Source of the DNA: an uncultured Paraprevotella sp.
GTDB lineage: Bacteria; Bacteroidota; Bacteroidia; Bacteroidales; Bacteroidaceae
Direction: 5' to 3'
Length of the DNA stretch: 64,000 nt
Assembly (NCBI GenBank): GCA_900548345.1
Contig: URKA01000002.1
Span: 1 to 64,000 of the forward strand
Translations under genes and position numbers: made by a program
Notes under the pieces: generated by a model
Database searches by the model: none
What the model saw: the letters and a program-made list of their open reading frames with translations, nothing else
What the model was told of the DNA's origin: nothing
In this document: positions 60,795 through 64,000 of the stretch, one piece after another
Layout: every line of letters begins with the position of its first letter
Numbering within the stretch: the stretch's first letter is position 1

Positions 60795-62762
60795 ATGAAA
60801 AAACTATTTCTATCAGGTGTAGTCTTATGCTTGTGTGCAGATGTCGCCGGTGCAGGAATCCGGCTGGCCAAAATATTTGCCGACGGTATGGTGCTTCAGC
60901 GTCAGACACGGGTTCCCGTATGGGGCTGGAGCGAGGACGGCGGACAGGTCACCGTGGCAGTTTTTGCCGCAGGGGATTTGAAACCGTTGGCCCGGAAAAC
61001 CGTGCGTGCCGGCCGTGGCGGTGAATGGCGCGTGGAGCTGCCGGAACTTCCTGCCGGAGGCCCTTATCAGCTGAAGGTACAATCGGGAGAGGAGGATAGG
61101 GCACAGTGGGATGTGACCTTGTCGGACGTGCTGGTGGGCGATGTGTTCCTTTGCTCCGGGCAATCCAACATGGAGCTGCCCATACGGCGCTGCATGGACC
61201 TTTGCCGCAAGGATGTGGAGACGTATGCCAACAACAGGATAAGGTATGTGAAACTGCCCCATCAGTTCAATTACCTCCGGCCGTCGGACGACATTGCCCA
61301 GATACTTCCGTGGGTGTCGGTGAGCCCTGAGACCTGCGGCGAGATAGGGGCCTTGTGTTATTTCTTCGCCCGCTATATGCAGGAGGAGGCGGGCGTGCCG
61401 GTAGGCATCATCAATTCCAGCGTGGGCGGCACGAGGGTGGAAGCCTGGATGGGACAGGAGAACCTGTCGCGTTTTGAAGACTATAAGAATGAATTTGTCA
61501 ACCCCCGTTACCATCAGTCCGATTGGGTGGATTCGGTGCGTCGTGCGGAGACCGAGGCCGGAAATGCCTGGGAGCGCGAGATGGGCCGCACCGATACGGT
61601 GGCGGGCCGTTGGCGGACGGAAGGTTACGATTACGGATCATGGCCGGTGATTGATGTGTTCAAGCCGTCCGCATGGGGAAAAGACAAGCCCGGCTCTGCC
61701 TGCGGTTCCCATTGGTTCCGCCGTGTGGTGGACCTTCCGGCAGCGTGTGCCGGCAAGCCGGCCGTGGTGCGTGTGGGGGCATTGGTCGATGCCGACTCCG
61801 TATTTGTGAACGGACGCTTTGTCGGGTATACCTCATACCAGTATCCGCCCCGCATCTACCGGATTCCGGAGGGCGTTTTGCGCGAAGGGAAGAATGACGT
61901 CATGGTGCGTCTGATGGCACAGAACGGCGGTCCGCGTTTCGTGAAAGACAAATTATACCAGATAGAGGTGGACGGCGAAGTCTTCCCTTTGGGAAGCGAG
62001 TGGCAGTATGCCACGGGATGCCGCATGCCCCGCAAACCGGGCAGCACTTATTTTGTGGATACGCCCACCGGATTGTATAACGCCATGATAGCCCCTTTGC
62101 GCGATTACGCCATCCGCGGTGCCGTGTGGTATCAGGGAGAGTCGAATGTGGGAAATCCCAGGCCTTATCAAGGTTATCTGGAAGCCATGACGGATGAATG
62201 GCGCAGGCAGTTCGGCCGCAGGTTCCCGCTGGTCATCGTGCAGCTGGCAGGCTTTCAGCAACGTCACGACCGTCCGGTGGAGACCAACCAGGCGGTGCTT
62301 CGTGAGGCGCAGCGTATGGCAGCCCTCAGCATCCGGAACGCAGCTTTGGCTACGGCCATCGACATAGGCGAATGGAACGACATCCATCCCCAGAACAAGA
62401 AGGAGCTGGGGCGTCGCGTGGCCTTGCAGATGCGCCGCATGGCCTATAAGGAGAAAGGGCCGGTGGCTTCCGGGCCGATGCCGTTGAAGGCCTGCCGGAA
62501 GGCGGGACAGGTGGTTGTGACATTCGACCGGACAACCGGCGTGCTGCGCCCGGACGGCGACTTGAAGAGCATCGCGTTGGCGGCATCGGACGGCAAGTAT
62601 GTATGGGCAAAAGCCCGGACGGAAGGCGAACACCGCATCGTGGCGGACATTCCGGAGGGCATGGAGCCGGTGAGTGTGCGATATGCCTGGGACGATAATC
62701 CGGAATGTACGATATACAACCTCGAAGGCTTGCCAGCCCCGTCCTTCATGCTGTCGCTATGA
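60795..62762 (+). CDS. SASA-type carbohydrate acetylesterase (sialate O-acetylesterase family)
   Basis: 655 residues with a signal peptide (ending AGAG, near residue 19). SGQSNMELPI (about 116-125) carries the nucleophile Ser and NDIHPQNK (about 526-533) the Asp/His of the SGNH-like triad. A beta jelly-roll insertion (GSHWFRRVVDLPAACAGKP, about 305-375) separates them. Family members release acetyl groups from sialic acid or acetylated xylan; the neighbouring GH10 and GH67 genes favour acetylxylan here. It sits between the large secreted protein and the HTCS gene. Confidence 0.9.
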   Translation: MKKLFLSGVVLCLCADVAGAGIRLAKIFADGMVLQRQTRVPVWGWSEDGGQVTVAVFAAGDLKPLARKTVRAGRGGEWRVELPELPAGGPYQLKVQSGEEDRAQWDVTLSDVLVGDVFLCSGQSNMELPIRRCMDLCRKDVETYANNRIRYVKLPHQFNYLRPSDDIAQILPWVSVSPETCGEIGALCYFFARYMQEEAGVPVGIINSSVGGTRVEAWMGQENLSRFEDYKNEFVNPRYHQSDWVDSVRRAETEAGNAWEREMGRTDTVAGRWRTEGYDYGSWPVIDVFKPSAWGKDKPGSACGSHWFRRVVDLPAACAGKPAVVRVGALVDADSVFVNGRFVGYTSYQYPPRIYRIPEGVLREGKNDVMVRLMAQNGGPRFVKDKLYQIEVDGEVFPLGSEWQYATGCRMPRKPGSTYFVDTPTGLYNAMIAPLRDYAIRGAVWYQGESNVGNPRPYQGYLEAMTDEWRRQFGRRFPLVIVQLAGFQQRHDRPVETNQAVLREAQRMAALSIRNAALATAIDIGEWNDIHPQNKKELGRRVALQMRRMAYKEKGPVASGPMPLKACRKAGQVVVTFDRTTGVLRPDGDLKSIALAASDGKYVWAKARTEGEHRIVADIPEGMEPVSVRYAWDDNPECTIYNLEGLPAPSFMLSL

Positions 62763-62804
62763 ACGGATAATCGGGGGAACGGAATGAAAAAGTAGGATTA
62801 TTAT

Positions 62805-62835
62805 ACATGTCCGAATGGTTTTTTCTATATATTTG
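62805..62835 (+). promoter_or_regulatory. Promoter of the HTCS gene with candidate half-site
   Basis: TATATTTG (62828-62835) is a perfect -7 box. ACATGTCCGAATGG (62805-62818) just upstream resembles ACATGTCGGAAAATGG of the xylan-operon repeat at 34634, which hints at autoregulation. Only one copy is present. Confidence 0.45.
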
Positions 62836-62881
62836 TGTAGTGCTTCCATGCACAACACAAATATTTGCAACCGATTGATAT

Positions 62882-64000
62882 ATGATAAACACGTTGAATA
62901 TGCACAAGACAAGACTGGTGGCTTGTCTTGTAATCAGTCTCTTAGCTATTTTCCGGCTTGACGCCCAGGAAGTCTATTCCTTTACATCGGATTCGGATTT
63001 GTCGAACACCTGTATCAACTCCATTACGGAAGACAGCCGGAAAAATGTGTGGATATGTACGCGTAACGGGTTGAACCGTTTCGACGGTGTCAAGATGAAC
63101 ATCTACCAGTCCCGTCCCGAAACGGAATCTTCGTTGAAGAACGATGTAGTCATGTGTGTGCTTGATGTCGGGCGTGAAGGTGTGCTGGTGGGGCTTGACG
63201 TAGGGGTGCAGCTATATTCCTATTATAGGGATGACTTTACAGACCTTCCTTTGCTTGCCGTCAACGGCGATACCGTCCGTGCGCACGTTATCTCGATGGT
63301 GCGCACGCATGATGATGAAGTCTATGTCTGCACGGCGGGATACGGTTTGTATAAGTTGCAACGCGACACACACGGATGCGCGCATTTCAATGAAATATCC
63401 CATTCGTATAAGGCTAATCCCGTCAGGATGATGGAAGATTCCCGCAAGAATCTGTGGGTGATAGACTCGGACGGCAATATCTACAGGAAGACAGACGGGC
63501 ATATATCCATGATGGACAACGTGCCCGAAGCCGGTGAACTTTGCGAGAGCTCTTCCGGACAGATTTATCTGTCGACAACCCATCGTGGCCTGTACCGTTA
63601 TGCGGAGAAAGAAGGCCGTTTTGTGTATACGGGTGTAGGCGGCAATTATATCATCTCGTCCATACGTCCCGGTGCGGAGGGCGAGGTCATGGTGGCCACG
63701 GACGGCGGAGGATTGAATATATATGATGAGTTGACGGGCCGTCTGACCAAGAGCAACATCAGCACATACGAGTATAACCTGACCAGCTCCAACGTGAAGG
63801 CGGCCATGATAGACTCGAACGGCAATTTATGGGTAGGTGTATATTGGAAGGGAGTGCTTGTGCTGCCCACCATCAGGTCGGGCTTCAATTACATAGGCCG
63901 CCGTTCCGTGCTGAAAAACACCATCGGCACCAATTGCGTGACGGCTTTGGCCGAGGACGGGACCGGCAACCTGTGGGTGGCCACCGACCATTGCGGCATA
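62882..64000 (+). CDS. Hybrid two-component system (HTCS) sensor/regulator, N-terminal part only
   Basis: An open frame of 373 codons runs off the window end. A hydrophobic signal or anchor (LVACLVISLLAIF) is followed by the periplasmic two-component-regulator beta-propeller, with repeats such as NVWICTRNGLNRFDG, NLWVIDSDGNIY, NLWVGVYWKG and NLWVATDHCGI. Family members continue with Y_Y_Y, histidine kinase, receiver and AraC-type HTH domains, which lie outside the window. It probably senses a xylan-derived oligosaccharide and activates this PUL. ATG at 62900 is an alternative start. Confidence 0.9.
   Translation, partial: MINTLNMHKTRLVACLVISLLAIFRLDAQEVYSFTSDSDLSNTCINSITEDSRKNVWICTRNGLNRFDGVKMNIYQSRPETESSLKNDVVMCVLDVGREGVLVGLDVGVQLYSYYRDDFTDLPLLAVNGDTVRAHVISMVRTHDDEVYVCTAGYGLYKLQRDTHGCAHFNEISHSYKANPVRMMEDSRKNLWVIDSDGNIYRKTDGHISMMDNVPEAGELCESSSGQIYLSTTHRGLYRYAEKEGRFVYTGVGGNYIISSIRPGAEGEVMVATDGGGLNIYDELTGRLTKSNISTYEYNLTSSNVKAAMIDSNGNLWVGVYWKGVLVLPTIRSGFNYIGRRSVLKNTIGTNCVTALAEDGTGNLWVATDHCGI

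Overview
The window looks like chromosomal DNA of a gut Bacteroidaceae (Bacteroides/Phocaeicola-type) bacterium. The evidence is: SusC/SusD pairs, a hybrid two-component (HTCS) regulator, a type III glutamine synthetase, many lipoproteins, three secreted proteins with T9SS-like C-termini, few Shine-Dalgarno sequences, and repeated promoters of the Bacteroidetes form TTTG-N20-TAnnTTTG. Genus and species cannot be fixed from the sequence alone.

Region 1 (1-34.5 kb) is mostly core genome in short operons. It starts with the 3' part of tRNA-Gly(GCC), then a BASS-family transporter, two unrecognised conserved proteins, a secreted C10 (streptopain-like) cysteine protease, a cysteine desulfidase-family protein and a small secreted protein. 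Next come a HEPN/Abi-like protein, a nitroreductase with a DMT transporter, a secreted T9SS-tailed protein, agmatine-to-putrescine genes (aguA-aguB) followed by glnN, and a FetAB-like ABC exporter. These are followed by a Nif3/zinc-ribbon pair, a VOC protein, an HsdR-N-like nuclease-fold protein divergent from holA, an XRE regulator, pyrK-pyrD, a lipoprotein, a hot-dog thioesterase, pheS with an MFS transporter, a DUF4348-like lipoprotein, murB with an MBL-fold hydrolase, and a MATE transporter.

Region 2 (34.7-64 kb) is a polysaccharide utilisation locus, all on the + strand. A GPH symporter, GH10 xylanase, GH43 enzyme and GH67 alpha-glucuronidase form the degradation and uptake module for (glucurono)xylan. 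The next operon encodes a FAS1 (fasciclin) lipoprotein, SusC, SusD, two more FAS1-type lipoproteins, a second SusC and a second SusD. A terminator and a strong own promoter then lead to a 1177-residue secreted protein of unknown function. A SASA-type acetylesterase and an HTCS sensor/regulator, cut by the window end, follow. The expected division of labour is surface capture by the lipoproteins and SusCD, periplasmic deacetylation, deglucuronidation and xylanase action, inner-membrane import by the GPH symporter, cytoplasmic GH43, and HTCS control.

The most unusual signal is non-coding. Four separate intergenic regions (about 8.85, 24.6, 27.8 and 60.6 kb) carry short arrays in which a palindrome-related core (CACAGGTG, its reverse complement CACCTGTG, or CACGTG) recurs with an exact 22-nt period. 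Other structured DNA includes a 136-bp nested inverted repeat at 13.0-13.1 kb, an 87-nt near-continuous hairpin in an AT-rich gene-free region at 23.4 kb, and direct repeats placed like operators upstream of three PUL transcription units.
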